Assembly (NCBI GenBank): GCA_963789885.1
Contig: CAWBNB010000014.1
Span: forward strand, 1-64,000
Source: DATEDA01 sp963789885
GTDB lineage: Bacteria > Pseudomonadota > Gammaproteobacteria > Burkholderiales > SG8-39
Direction: 5' to 3'
Length of the DNA: 64,000 nt
This document shows, one piece after another, positions 27,137 to 35,375 of this stretch. Position 1 is the stretch's first letter; every line of letters starts with the position of its first letter. The notes beneath the pieces were generated by a model that was not told where the DNA came from, ran no database searches, and worked only from the letters and a program-made list of their open reading frames with translations. A program made the translations under genes and the position numbers.

Positions 27137-28153
27137 TTACTTGTATTCGATGATTCGAAACCGGCCCTGCAAGCGGTTGCGCTCGAAGCGCAGCAGCCCC
27201 CAGGCGTTGGCAAACTTGCCGAGCAGGGTGAATCGGGTGTAGAGCCAGGCCTCGGCCTGGCTGTCGCCGCAGCGCAGGCGGTAGCGAAAAATGCGCCATC
27301 CCAGCAGGACATAGCCGCCGAACAGCAACAGCGACCAGCCGCGGGTGGGCCACAGCGCCAGCAGCACCAGCAAGGGCAGCGCCACGCCCCAGGCCCAGGT
27401 GCTGCGCCGCTCCCGCGCACAATCGCGCGACGCATCGGCCGCGTGCAGGAAGGCGCGCTGCCCGATCGCATGGCCCGCGCGCACCGTACGCTGCCACCAC
27501 TGGCCAAAGCGGTGCATGTCGGCATCGTGCGTGGCCATCGGCACGTCGAGCTTGCGCAGGCGATGCCCGGCCAGGCCCACGCGCACGCCGAACTCCGAAT
27601 CCTCCCCGGCGATGACCTCGGGCCGGAACCCTCCCAGGGCTTCGAACACCGCGAGCCTGACCATCATCCGGCCGCCGATGTCGCCGCTCCTGGCGAGCAC
27701 GCCGGCAGGCAAGCGCCATTCCATGTCACACAAGAGGTTGTAGGTCGAAGCCTCGGGATGGCGCTCGTGCACATGCCCGATCACCACGGCGCAGCCGGGC
27801 TCGGCGGCGAGCGCCGCTTCGGCCGCATCCAGCCAGCCGGGGCTGAGCACGCAGTCGCCGTCGAGGAACTGCACATGGGCAATCTCAGGCACCAGGGCGC
27901 GCAGCGCCTGCGCCCCCTCGTTGCGCCCGCGGGCAGCGGAAAAAGGCCGCGCCGGATCGAGCTCCAGCACGTGAACCCCCAGCGCGCGCGCCTTGGCGGC
28001 GCTGCCGTCGCTGGAGCCGGAATCGACGTAGACGACCGGCCGCGGCTGCGACCGGAGCGCGCCCAGGCAGGCCATCAGCCGCTCGCCCTCGTTGCGGCCG
28101 ATCACGACGATGCCCGCGCTGGGCCTCGCCGCGCCGGCCCCCGTCACGGCCAT
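27137..28153 (-). CDS. Family 2 glycosyltransferase
   Basis: A GT2 of about 338 residues. It has GIVVIGRNEGERLMACLGAL near residue 12, YVDSGSSDGS, FSAARGRNEG, VQFLDGDCVLSPGWL (DGD metal motif near residue 105) and GGFRPEVIAGEDSEFGVR near residue 190. A C-terminal membrane pair (about 265-305) suggests inner-membrane attachment. The N-terminus is paralogous to the truncated GT2 at 18847. The ATG at 28153 is chosen, with in-frame ATGs at 28168 and 28186 as alternatives. It is directly upstream of the oxidoreductase-epimerase fusion and in the same codon style. Confidence 0.87.
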   Translation of the reverse strand: MAVTGAGAARPSAGIVVIGRNEGERLMACLGALRSQPRPVVYVDSGSSDGSAAKARALGVHVLELDPARPFSAARGRNEGAQALRALVPEIAHVQFLDGDCVLSPGWLDAAEAALAAEPGCAVVIGHVHERHPEASTYNLLCDMEWRLPAGVLARSGDIGGRMMVRLAVFEALGGFRPEVIAGEDSEFGVRVGLAGHRLRKLDVPMATHDADMHRFGQWWQRTVRAGHAIGQRAFLHAADASRDCARERRSTWAWGVALPLLVLLALWPTRGWSLLLFGGYVLLGWRIFRYRLRCGDSQAEAWLYTRFTLLGKFANAWGLLRFERNRLQGRFRIIEYK

Positions 28154-28239
28154 CGCCCCAATGGCCATTCGGTCCGCGTGCACCATCCGGCCGGTGGGCT
28201 TTTTCGAGTGGGTGAAAGCTGCAAGCGCATGGTGCCGGA

Positions 28240-28690
28240 TCATAGTCGCCGCGGGGCCAGGGCCTGTGCCTGTGGCAGCCCCGTCGGGCGCGGCAGGTAC
28301 AGGCGCGCACAGCTGACACCCAGGCCGGCGAGCATGTACAGCAGCTGGGGGATCACGACGATGCTGCTGGTGGTGAGGATCACGAACGACAGCCCCAGCG
28401 TCGTCGCCGCCAGGCTCGCGGCGAAGCGCGCCCCCTCGGGTGCCTGTGCCGCCATGCCACGCAGGCGCCACAGCGGCCACAGCATGCTCGCGAAGATGCC
28501 GAGATAGGCCGCGAGCCCGATCACGCCGGTGTTCAGCATGATCCCCACGTAGGAGTTGACGATGTCGATGATGCCCTGGCCCTGGCGCAACTCCTCCATG
28601 TAGTTGAGGTAGCCTGGCACCCAGCCACGGGCTTTGCGGATAAGGTCGAGCGAGATCTCCGCAACGGATAAGCGAATCAATGCCGCGCGT
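28240..28690 (-). pseudogene. C-terminal fragment of an O-antigen ligase/polymerase
   Basis: About 150 codons encode the end of a Wzy/WaaL-type membrane protein. A loop LDLIRKARGWVPGYLNYMEEL is followed by GIIDIVNSYVGIMLNTGVIGL, the ligase-family HN/NS-type periplasmic motif region, and then two or three membrane helices. No start or upstream helices are present. The 5' side breaks off near 28690 into repeat-like DNA, so the gene was cut. Confidence 0.7.
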
Positions 28691-28699
28691 GAACGGGGC

Positions 28700-28982
28700 G
28701 GCATCGGTCGGATCGCTTGCCGGCCGATTCCGGAGCGTCAACGGGCGGCGCACGCGGGCATTGTGCATGCGCACTTGCCGGGCGCGCAACCGCGGCCGGG
28801 TGGTGCGCACGGATTGGATCTAGGCGGTAGCGCGCGAGGGGCGAGGACGGCCGTCCTTGCCCCTCGCGCGCCTGCTACGCGATGTCGGGCACCGGGTGAT
28901 CGGTCAAGGGGATGAGCGCGTTCACCGGCCAGTCGCAAGCACCTGCTGGCGGCCCCGGCGCGCTCGTCTCGGGCGCCCACAG
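28700..28982. other. Gene-free stretch with a large palindrome
   Basis: About 280 nt without a supported gene between the ligase fragment and the IS3 element. It contains a 42-bp near-perfect palindrome centred between 28850 and 28851 and otherwise only GC-rich sequence with short inverted repeats. It may be the edge of another lost mobile element. Confidence 0.5.
28830..28871. repeat. 42-bp near-perfect palindrome
   Basis: Two 21-bp arms meet at 28850/28851 with a single mismatch pair (28843 with 28858). The arms begin GCGCGCGAGGGGC. The structure could form a cruciform or a very strong RNA hairpin, and may be a terminator or a mobile-element end. Confidence 0.75.
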
Positions 28983-29101
28983 TGAACTTAGCCCGTTTCA
29001 GTGGAGGCCAACAGTGAGGGCGTAGAGTTTTCCACGGCCGGGCGCGTGCGGCGCTTCACACGCACGCGAGCGCGCCCGGCGGTGGGAAACTCGGAACATT
29101 G

Positions 29102-29974
29102 TCAGGCGGCCTCCTTCGCCGCGAAGCGGCGCTCGAACTCGCGCGGCGACAGGTATCCCAGCGAGGAGTGACGCCGGCGCGGATTGTAAAAGGTCTCGAT
29201 GTAGGAGAAGGCGTCCGAGCGCGCCTGCGCGCGCGTCGCAAAGCGCCGCAGATGCACCCACTCGACCTTCAGGCTCTTGAACCAGCTCTCTATCGGCGCG
29301 TTGTCGTAGCAGTTTGCCTTGCGACTCATCGAGCAGACCATGCCGTACTGCTTGAGCAGCTTCTGGTAGTCGTGACTGCAATACACCGAGCCGCGGTCGC
29401 TGTGGTGAACGAGGCCGCGCGCCGGACGACGCTGGAAGTAGGCCATCCCCAGGGCCGCGATCACAAGCTGCCGGTCGTTGTGCTCGCTCATCGCCCAGCC
29501 CACGACCAGCCGGGAGTACAGGTCGAGCACGCAGGCCAGGTACAGCCACCCCTCGTCGGTCCAGAGGTAGGTCACGTCGGCGAGCCACACTTGGTCGGGC
29601 CGCTCGGTGACAAACTCCTGCCCGAGCAGATTCGGCGCCACCGGCAGGTTGTGCCGCGAATCGGTGGTGGCGCGAAACTTCCGCTTGTGCCGCGTCGCGA
29701 TGCCGTTCTTCTTCATCAGCCGCCGGACCCGGTTCAGGCTCACCACCTTGCCCTGATCGCGCAACTCCTCGTGCACCCGCGGGCTGCCATAGCTGCCGTG
29801 GCTGGCGCTGTGAATGGCGCGGATCTGCATGAGCAAGCGGTTGTTCTCCTGCTCCCGCGGCGAGGGTCCACGGCCGCGCCAGGCGTGATAGCCGCTGCAC
29901 GACACCTCCAGCAGCTCGCACATCGCCGGGACCGGATAGCGCGCGCGATGCGCTTCGATAAAGGCGTACTTCAT
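29102..29974 (-). CDS. IS3-family transposase OrfB
   Basis: A 290-residue DDE integrase-type transposase. It has an HTH_21-like N-terminal part (residues about 40-105), then the rve core with Asp133 in WLADVTYLWTD, Asp193 in HHSDRGSVY and Glu229 in DNAPIESWFKSLK, giving the D-D-35-E spacing. The YNPRRRHSSLGYLSP C-terminal box is present. The ATG overlaps the end of orfA by 4 nt. In IS3 elements the active protein is usually an OrfAB fusion made by -1 frameshifting; a slippery site was not pinned down here. A short piece of the same gene lies at 40066-40192. Confidence 0.93.
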   Translation of the reverse strand: MKYAFIEAHRARYPVPAMCELLEVSCSGYHAWRGRGPSPREQENNRLLMQIRAIHSASHGSYGSPRVHEELRDQGKVVSLNRVRRLMKKNGIATRHKRKFRATTDSRHNLPVAPNLLGQEFVTERPDQVWLADVTYLWTDEGWLYLACVLDLYSRLVVGWAMSEHNDRQLVIAALGMAYFQRRPARGLVHHSDRGSVYCSHDYQKLLKQYGMVCSMSRKANCYDNAPIESWFKSLKVEWVHLRRFATRAQARSDAFSYIETFYNPRRRHSSLGYLSPREFERRFAAKEAA

Positions 29975-30270
29975 AGCGCATCCTTCGCGAAGTACGCCGC
30001 CGCCTTTCGCAGAATCTCGCGCTCCATCTTCAGCCGCGCATTCTCCGCCCGCAGCCGCGCGTTCTCGGCCTCCAGGTCCGTCACCGGATGCGCGCTCTGC
30101 CCCTGCAGGGGCTTGCCCGCGCGCGCTGCGCGTACCCAGTTCGCCAGACTCTTCGCCGGCAAGTCCAGCCGCCGCGCCGCCTCCCTTAGACCGACCTTCT
30201 GCTCGACCACCAGCTTCACCGCCTCGGCTCGGAACTCAGCCGTGTACCGCCGTCTCGGAATCCTTTGCAT
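29971..30270 (-). CDS. IS3-family transposase OrfA
   Basis: A 99-residue helix-turn-helix protein (RRRYTAEFRAEAVKLVVEQ at the start, then LREAARRLDLPAKSLANWVR) followed by a leucine-zipper-like coiled coil (LEAENARLRAENARLKMEREIL). It ends in AAAYFAK as IS3 OrfA proteins usually do. It binds the IS ends and provides the N-terminus of the OrfAB transposase. The frame overlaps orfB by 4 nt (ATGA). Confidence 0.93.
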   Translation of the reverse strand: MQRIPRRRYTAEFRAEAVKLVVEQKVGLREAARRLDLPAKSLANWVRAARAGKPLQGQSAHPVTDLEAENARLRAENARLKMEREILRKAAAYFAKDAL

Positions 30271-30338
30271 CTGACACCTCCATTTGCGATCGTAAAAACC
30301 TCAAATGTTGGTGTCCACTTTTTCGGGCGAAGTCCACT

Positions 30339-30600
30339 TTCGACCAAGCGCCCGGCCTTTGACAGCAAGCCTGCGTCGCTGGGCGTCGGTCAGTCGCAGG
30401 CCCCGGGCGCCGAGCTACTCGCGCAGCACTTGGTTCTCGGCGCGCAGGTACTCGATCGCCGCCAGCTGGCGACGCTGGATCCGGCCAGAGACCGTGAGCA
30501 ACGGAAAGCGGAGGCGGAAAGGACGGGAAAGTCCGCCAAACGAACTACCGCGCGTGAAAGTGCAGAATGTCGTGACGCACTGCGGAGCCTCCGCTCTCGC
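30339..30600 (-). pseudogene. 5' end of an integrase-core transposase, cut by the IS3 element
   Basis: The minus strand encodes RIQRRQLAAIEYLRAENQVLRE, an in-frame TAG, then LRLTDAQRRRLAVKGRALGRK. This is the start of a family of integrase-core (IS481-like) transposases. At LGRK the frame runs into the IS3 right end. The TAG replaces an expected glutamine codon. The upstream border is not sharp. Confidence 0.6.
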
Positions 30601-30724
30601 TTCACTGCCCTGTTCCAGCGGCTGGCAACCAATGTGTTGAGCGGCACCCAGGGTGTTGGGCGCTGCACGCACCTCGCTCCTCAGCGTTGGACGAGACGTT
30701 GCTAATGGAACAGGTCCTAAGACA
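30600..30724. other. Short gene-free stretch
   Basis: About 120 nt between the broken transposase and the convergent end of the methyltransferase gene. Nothing convincing is seen. Confidence 0.4.
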
Positions 30725-31489
30725 TCAACCGACAGCTGTGACAGCCGGCTTCTTCACTATCACATGTCCGACCGAAGTCCTCATCCACTCGATGCGCGAT
30801 GGCCGGTCTTCGCCGGTCCCAAAATTCTTGTTGGTGATGTCAGGCATCCCGCACTCATCAACCAACTCCTTCACAAACCCCACCATTCCGCGCAGGTGGC
30901 TGGGAAAACTCTTGCGCACAAGATGCCAGCGGCTCCAACCGACAGCTTTGCGGGCGAAGTGACTGCGACGGACCAGTGGTAACTGCGAGAGACGCTTCAG
31001 AAGGCGCTCATGGTACGAAAAGGCGGCAACTTCCGGACGATATTTCTTTCCGTCGACATATTTCGCCCAATAGCCCGTGCCCCAATCTTCGATGAAATAT
31101 AGGCCCCCAGGCTTGAGGTGGCGGGTGAAGAGGTGCCAGAAACTGAGCCGCGTGAATTGCCCCACGTGCGAAGCGTCGTCAATGATAACGTCAAAGCCAC
31201 CAGGAGCTTGCTCGCGGGCTATGCGATCCAAAATCTCCGGATCCTGCTGTTCGCCCTGATAGAGCGCTATGCGCGCCGAAGCCAAGCCCGGAGGCGGTGG
31301 GTTGATGTCAAGGCCAACTATCTTCGCACTCGGGAAGTACTCCGCCCAGTGTCGCAAGGAATCACCATTTGCGATACCCAATTCGAGCAACACCAGATCC
31401 TTCTGGCGCAAGGGACCGAGGAACTCATCATAGTTCCGCATGTAGTGGTCGAGGCCGAGCTTATCGATCCGGACGTCCGTCAGTTGCAT
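30725..31489 (-). CDS. SAM-dependent methyltransferase (macrocin O-methyltransferase-like)
   Basis: A protein of about 254 residues with the cephalosporin-hydroxylase/macrocin O-methyltransferase type of fold. LVLLELGIANGDSLRHWAEYFP near residue 35 is SAM motif I, IVGLDINPPPP follows, then FDVIIDDASHVGQFTRLSFWHLF (metal-binding DDASH) and GGLYFIEDWGTGYW. These O-methylate sugars or sugar-containing products. The ATG at 31489 gives a natural start; an in-frame GTG or ATG up to 31537 would add 16 residues. Its upstream side is IS256 debris. Confidence 0.82.
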   Translation of the reverse strand: MQLTDVRIDKLGLDHYMRNYDEFLGPLRQKDLVLLELGIANGDSLRHWAEYFPSAKIVGLDINPPPPGLASARIALYQGEQQDPEILDRIAREQAPGGFDVIIDDASHVGQFTRLSFWHLFTRHLKPGGLYFIEDWGTGYWAKYVDGKKYRPEVAAFSYHERLLKRLSQLPLVRRSHFARKAVGWSRWHLVRKSFPSHLRGMVGFVKELVDECGMPDITNKNFGTGEDRPSRIEWMRTSVGHVIVKKPAVTAVG

Positions 31490-31656
31490 GAGTCGATCTC
31501 TCGAAAATGCCGCGATCGCCGTTTCCCACAATCGCATTCAGAAGTCAAGCCTAGCCTGAGCACTTCGCCTGAGCGCTTTAGGTGGCGCCTCGGCGCTACC
31601 GAGTTTCACGACTTCCCGCACTTTGCGGTGCGATAGTCTGACAAGCAGCGAATTGG

Positions 31657-31734
31657 GGCTCTCTGCTGTGATGAGCTGAGCACGGATCTCGGCCTTACGA
31701 GAACCACGACTCGTACACCACGTCACGGGACACG
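31657..31734. repeat. 78-bp exact copy of the IS256 right end
   Basis: Identical base for base to 38936-39013, which is the end of the broken IS256-family transposase gene plus its downstream terminal sequence. Here it stands alone, with no transposase in front. It is a solo remnant of the same insertion sequence. Confidence 0.9.
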
Positions 31735-31864
31735 ACCGCTCCTTGTCCCGGCACGAGGATGGGGTCTGGATTGACTATACTCATCAAACGCTATGACGTC
31801 GTGGGCGCGGCCGCAAATAGTGGGTTCAAAAAAGTCGGGGTTATTTTCGATCTGAGGTTGCCGA

Positions 31865-33004
31865 ATGAGCATTCGCTACGTGATTGCCCGTCACTGCTTC
31901 GGAGGCATCGGGGACCACCTGTCGTGCCTCGTGGGCGCATGGTGGCTGGCCCGGCGAACGAATCGGACCCTCGTCGTCGATTGGAGGGGCTCGCGCTTCA
32001 ACGCCGACCCTACGGGTAGGCGCAATTGTTTTGCAGATTTCTTCGAGCCTCGCGACAAAATCGGAGGCGTTGAGATCATCGCCGATGACCGGGTAGGTGT
32101 CCTTGACTACCCGACACCTATCTTCCCGGACAAGTGGACCCCCGCCATCCTTGCGACTCCTGACCACATGAAGCACACCGCCGCCGAGATAGTCGCGGTA
32201 AACCGGCTCGTGACTTCTGAAGCAGACCCGATCGAGCCTACTGTCGCCCTGAATCAGTGGGTCGAACCTTCGCCGCCCCGGGCGGCGGTCCGGATCCTGC
32301 TGGACGAACTCCAAGCCGTTGTGCCAATCCGTTCAGAGGCGCAGCGGTTCTGGACTGAGCACATCGGCTTGGCCCCGGCGGTGGCTATCCACGTCCGTCA
32401 CGGAAATGGTGAGAATGTCGGTTTGCGCGCCGCTTACTGGTTGGGGCCGATCGCGCTGGTGCGCCAGCTTGCGATGAATGCTCGCAACAACGTCCACGGT
32501 CCTCGCTTGTTTGGGCGATTCTCGGACAACATGCCGGAGTCGCTGGTCGGAACGCCCGCGCAAGCGGGGACTGAGCGGCGGTTCTACAAGCGTGTTGCCG
32601 CGGAGGTTTTTGCCCTTGCGCGATCTGCCGGCCTGAAGAACGGGGTGCCGTTGCTCTTTTGCGATGCGGCGCAAGTCGTCCAGGGCATGCGGCAAGTTCT
32701 ACCGAATCTCGTTGTTCAATCCAAGCGACTCTTGGGCCCCGGTGAAGGTCCCTTGCATCAACTCGACGCCAATCGAATCCAACATAGCGATCACGGTGGC
32801 ATTCGCAATCAGGGAATTGCCGCCGACATTACCCGCGAGATGTTCGTGGAGTTGGAACTCATGCGCCGATGCGACGGCCTGGTGTATATGGACAGCGGGT
32901 TCTCGCTCTTCTCGAGAATAAGACTCGACGACGGACGGATCTCCCGTCTCGAGCCGACCCTACTTAATCGGCTTATTGTAAAGATGATGACGCGCGTCTG
33001 GTAG
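31865..33004 (+). CDS. NodZ-like alpha-1,6-fucosyltransferase (GT23)
   Basis: A 379-residue protein resembling the rhizobial NodZ/GT23 family, which transfers fucose from GDP-fucose to the C6 of an N-acetylglucosamine residue. The similarity includes the start (RYVIARHCFGGIGDHLSCL), RTLVVDWRGSRF near residue 35, and HVRHGNGE at 176-183 with the Arg-His pair that is essential in NodZ. The FVELELMRRCDGLVYMDSGFSLFSR segment near residue 330 also fits. In Nod clusters it decorates Nod factors; here the acceptor is probably a GlcNAc-containing surface glycan. It is flanked by IS256 fragments on both sides. No GDP-fucose synthesis gene is in the window. Confidence 0.8.
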   Translation: MSIRYVIARHCFGGIGDHLSCLVGAWWLARRTNRTLVVDWRGSRFNADPTGRRNCFADFFEPRDKIGGVEIIADDRVGVLDYPTPIFPDKWTPAILATPDHMKHTAAEIVAVNRLVTSEADPIEPTVALNQWVEPSPPRAAVRILLDELQAVVPIRSEAQRFWTEHIGLAPAVAIHVRHGNGENVGLRAAYWLGPIALVRQLAMNARNNVHGPRLFGRFSDNMPESLVGTPAQAGTERRFYKRVAAEVFALARSAGLKNGVPLLFCDAAQVVQGMRQVLPNLVVQSKRLLGPGEGPLHQLDANRIQHSDHGGIRNQGIAADITREMFVELELMRRCDGLVYMDSGFSLFSRIRLDDGRISRLEPTLLNRLIVKMMTRVW

Positions 33005-33099
33005 CATTGACGCGCGTCGCATGCCGGCAAGGGTTGGTGCCGGCGAGCTCGATCGGCGCGAAGCGCCGTCCCTGCGCGAACCCGATCGCGAACACGACC

Positions 33100-33248
33100 A
33101 CCGGCACGAGGTTGAGCAAGAGGATCTGATCTGGCTCGCGCTGCGCAACGTGATGAAGAACCGCAGCCGCAGCGTTCGCGAGTGGATCAGCGCGATGAAC
33201 CAGTTCGCGCTGATGTACCCCGACCGATTCACGGCGCGGGTGGCATAG
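33100..33248 (+). pseudogene. C-terminal fragment of an IS256-family transposase
   Basis: About 45 codons encode LIWLALRNVMKNRSRSVREW and then AMNQFALMYPDRFTARVA followed by a stop. This is the tail of a mutator-type (IS256) transposase, different from the one at 37855-38958. No upstream catalytic part is present. Confidence 0.65.
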
Positions 33249-33439
33249 ACTGCAGGGGCGGGGGCTTCGCCCCCTGCCCCCCGAAAAGCGATCGAGAGAT
33301 ATCGAACAGGAAACGTCAACGGCGACAAACGAGTAGTTCTTCGACCTGCCTCAGCACACAAAAATCCGGATACTTCCCTCGGCGACGCTTGACCCTCGAA
33401 CCTACCCACACGACTTCCTGAAGACCCCACAAAGAGAAC

Positions 33440-33706
33440 CAGGCCGCGGCCTTTGCCAGGATCTCACGCTCGAGCTTCAGCTCCCGGTTCTCCCCGCGAA
33501 GCCGCGCGAGTTCCTCGCGTTCGACCGTGGTCAGGCCGTCGGTGGGCTTCCCGTCGTCGCGATCGGCCTGCGCGATGCAGTTACTGATCGTCTGCTCCGA
33601 GGGCTCGAACTGCTCGGCGATTTCCGGGATCGGGTCGCACGGCCCGTGCAAGCTCGACGATCTCGTTGCGAAATGCCGCCGGGTACGGCGGTCTGCTCTT
33701 GGGCAT
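33440..33706 (-). pseudogene. IS3-family orfA remnant with frameshift
   Basis: The frame starts MPKSRPPYPAAFRNEIVELAR, shifts near 33640, and continues as IAEQFEPSEQTIS then LRGENRELKLEREILAKAAAWF, the HTH plus coiled coil of an IS3 OrfA unlike the one at 29971. At AAWF the sequence breaks off, so no orfB follows. The sequence TGTCCACGAAACCGCG near 33729 is probably the terminal repeat of this element. Confidence 0.65.
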
Positions 33707-33882
33707 CGTAACACCTTCAGGTCAAAGGATCGGGTGTCCACGAAACCGCGTCAACTTCAGCCGCAAACCGAGTGGTCCATTACGACGGCGGGTGACATCA
33801 TCGCGACCCCAGTCTCCGCTGGCCGTGATCCGCCCTGTGGAAGCTCGGCCTTCGCCCGGGCGGCGGCTCCCGTTCCAGATTG

Positions 33883-35229
33883 CTAATTGCGCCCGCCGGC
33901 ATGGGCCCGCGCCGAGGGGGGAAGGAGCCGCGAGGCAAGCCACGTGAGCGTCGCCGAGCCGACGGCAAACTGGACGGTCTCGAGCGGGATCGCGAAGCGG
34001 GCCGCCGTCAGGGTCAAGGTGTAGAGTGCAAGACACGAGCCCACCAGTGCGAGGGGGTAGAGCAGCCGCCAGCCTAGCAGAGCGGCCAGTAGTAGACCCG
34101 GGACGGCGAGCGCCAGAATCGCGGCTCGCGACCCGAGGTAGACGATGTTATGAGACTTCGGGTTGTCCCAGTCGACCCAGACGGTCATTCTCAGTCGTGC
34201 CACGGAGAGTTCCACGACGCGCCGCGGGTTCGCGCGGATCCACTCGAGGGCGTAGCGGCGGAAGATCTTCTCCCGTTGCATCTCGCTCTTGCCGCTGAGT
34301 TCCTTGCGCTGCTCCTCGCTCAAAGCATCGTACTGGTGGGCATGGTCGGCGTCCTGACCCCGCAGGTCCCGATCGCCGAGTGCGTACTGGTGTTGGCTAA
34401 TCTCGCGACGACGTTCCTGGGACATCTGGATACGGTCCGTCCCGGTCGCGTAGGGGTTGGCACCCTTCCACACGTTCACCCAGAAGGTGCTCTTCCCCGG
34501 AACAAAGGCGCCGTGCACCATTGCGTTGCGCACGACCCAAGGTCCGAGCACGAGGACTCCCGTGACTGTCAGGATTGCTGCATTTCGCAGGCGCACCCGG
34601 GCCGGGAGGCCGCGGGCCAGCAGCATCCAGAGGCCCGAGAGCGCCGTGATCGGGAGCATCGCCGGCTCGGTGAGCGAGGCGACGGAGGCGACCGCGGAGA
34701 ACGCGATCCAGGTTCGGGCGTCGCCGTCGCGAAGGGAACGGAGAAAGAGCGCGACCATCCAGGCAACGCATGCCGTGATCAACGCCACGGCCTGGGCGTG
34801 GGTCGTCGCGTATACCTGCGTGGGCCAGAAGGCAAAGAGCCCCGCTGCGGCGAGCGCCTCCGACTGGCGCCCTCCCATCTCTCGCGTCATGCGCGCCACG
34901 CCGGCCGTGGCGACGCCGCCCAGCACCGCATTCAGCAGCATCGCTCCGGTGTAGGCCGCCGCCGACCCGACGCCGAAGATCGCGAAGAGCGCGGCCAGCA
35001 CCAAGGGGTAGGTGGGGGACTGAACCGAGGTCGGTCCAAAGTATTCGAAGTCGCCGAAAGCGAAGCCGTGGCCTTCGACGACATTCATGGCGATTGTCGC
35101 GTGCTCGATCGCGTTCGGCTCCTCCCAGGCACGTAGCGCTACTATCGCCGCGACTCGGATTCCAACGGCGGCGGTGCACAGGCCGAGGACGAGGTGGGCG
35201 TAACGACGGGAGTCCACTTGGGAATTCAT
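33883..35229 (-). CDS. GT-C type membrane glycosyltransferase (family 39-like)
   Basis: A membrane protein of about 448 residues with 8-10 predicted helices and a GT39/ArnT-like start. WEEPNAIEHATIAMNVVEGHGF in the first periplasmic loop, with its acidic residue, is followed by YFGPTSVQSPTYPLVLAALF. A long soluble loop (residues about 255-335) lies between helices. These enzymes use polyprenyl-phosphate sugars on the periplasmic side. The ATG at 35229 is preferred over codons further upstream. It is divergent from the O-antigen ligase gene, 146 nt apart. It is a candidate user of the arabinose donor made by the genes at 57-61 kb (inference). Confidence 0.78.
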   Translation of the reverse strand: MNSQVDSRRYAHLVLGLCTAAVGIRVAAIVALRAWEEPNAIEHATIAMNVVEGHGFAFGDFEYFGPTSVQSPTYPLVLAALFAIFGVGSAAAYTGAMLLNAVLGGVATAGVARMTREMGGRQSEALAAAGLFAFWPTQVYATTHAQAVALITACVAWMVALFLRSLRDGDARTWIAFSAVASVASLTEPAMLPITALSGLWMLLARGLPARVRLRNAAILTVTGVLVLGPWVVRNAMVHGAFVPGKSTFWVNVWKGANPYATGTDRIQMSQERRREISQHQYALGDRDLRGQDADHAHQYDALSEEQRKELSGKSEMQREKIFRRYALEWIRANPRRVVELSVARLRMTVWVDWDNPKSHNIVYLGSRAAILALAVPGLLLAALLGWRLLYPLALVGSCLALYTLTLTAARFAIPLETVQFAVGSATLTWLASRLLPPSARAHAGGRN

Positions 35230-35375
35230 TCGGGGCAGGAGACCGGGTGTCGGGGATTTACCGGCTTTGTACAATCACAGGCGTCACCAGTCACAAGTCG
35301 CGCAAAATCATCTCACGTGTGACGACGTCGCGAGGGTACCGTCTCGGGACTCATCACTCACACTATAAGTAGATC
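35230..35375. promoter_or_regulatory. Divergent promoter region of two membrane-glycan genes
   Basis: A 146-nt gap between divergent genes. A TATAAG sequence at 35364-35369 lies about 7 nt before the ligase ATG. This is too close for a -10 unless the transcript is nearly leaderless. No clear -35 is seen. Confidence 0.3.

Larger units (their letters stand above)
28983..30336 (-). mobile_element. IS3-family insertion sequence
   Basis: A complete-looking IS3-family element of about 1354 bp with orfA and orfB. The ends are imperfect inverted repeats. The left TGAACTTAGCCCG and following AGTGGAGGCCAAC match the right end read inward, TGGACTTCGCCCG then AGTGGACACCAAC. Clear target duplications were not seen. 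The right end is inserted in a transposase of another family, which is broken at 30339. It is the only IS in the window with both reading frames intact. Confidence 0.8.

Noticed and set aside
24797..28507. Very long open frame on the plus strand (over 1200 codons)
   Set aside because: It is antisense to the oxidoreductase-epimerase fusion and the GT2. Its composition (His, Gln, Arg, Ala rich) is that of a GC-rich shadow frame, with no motif.
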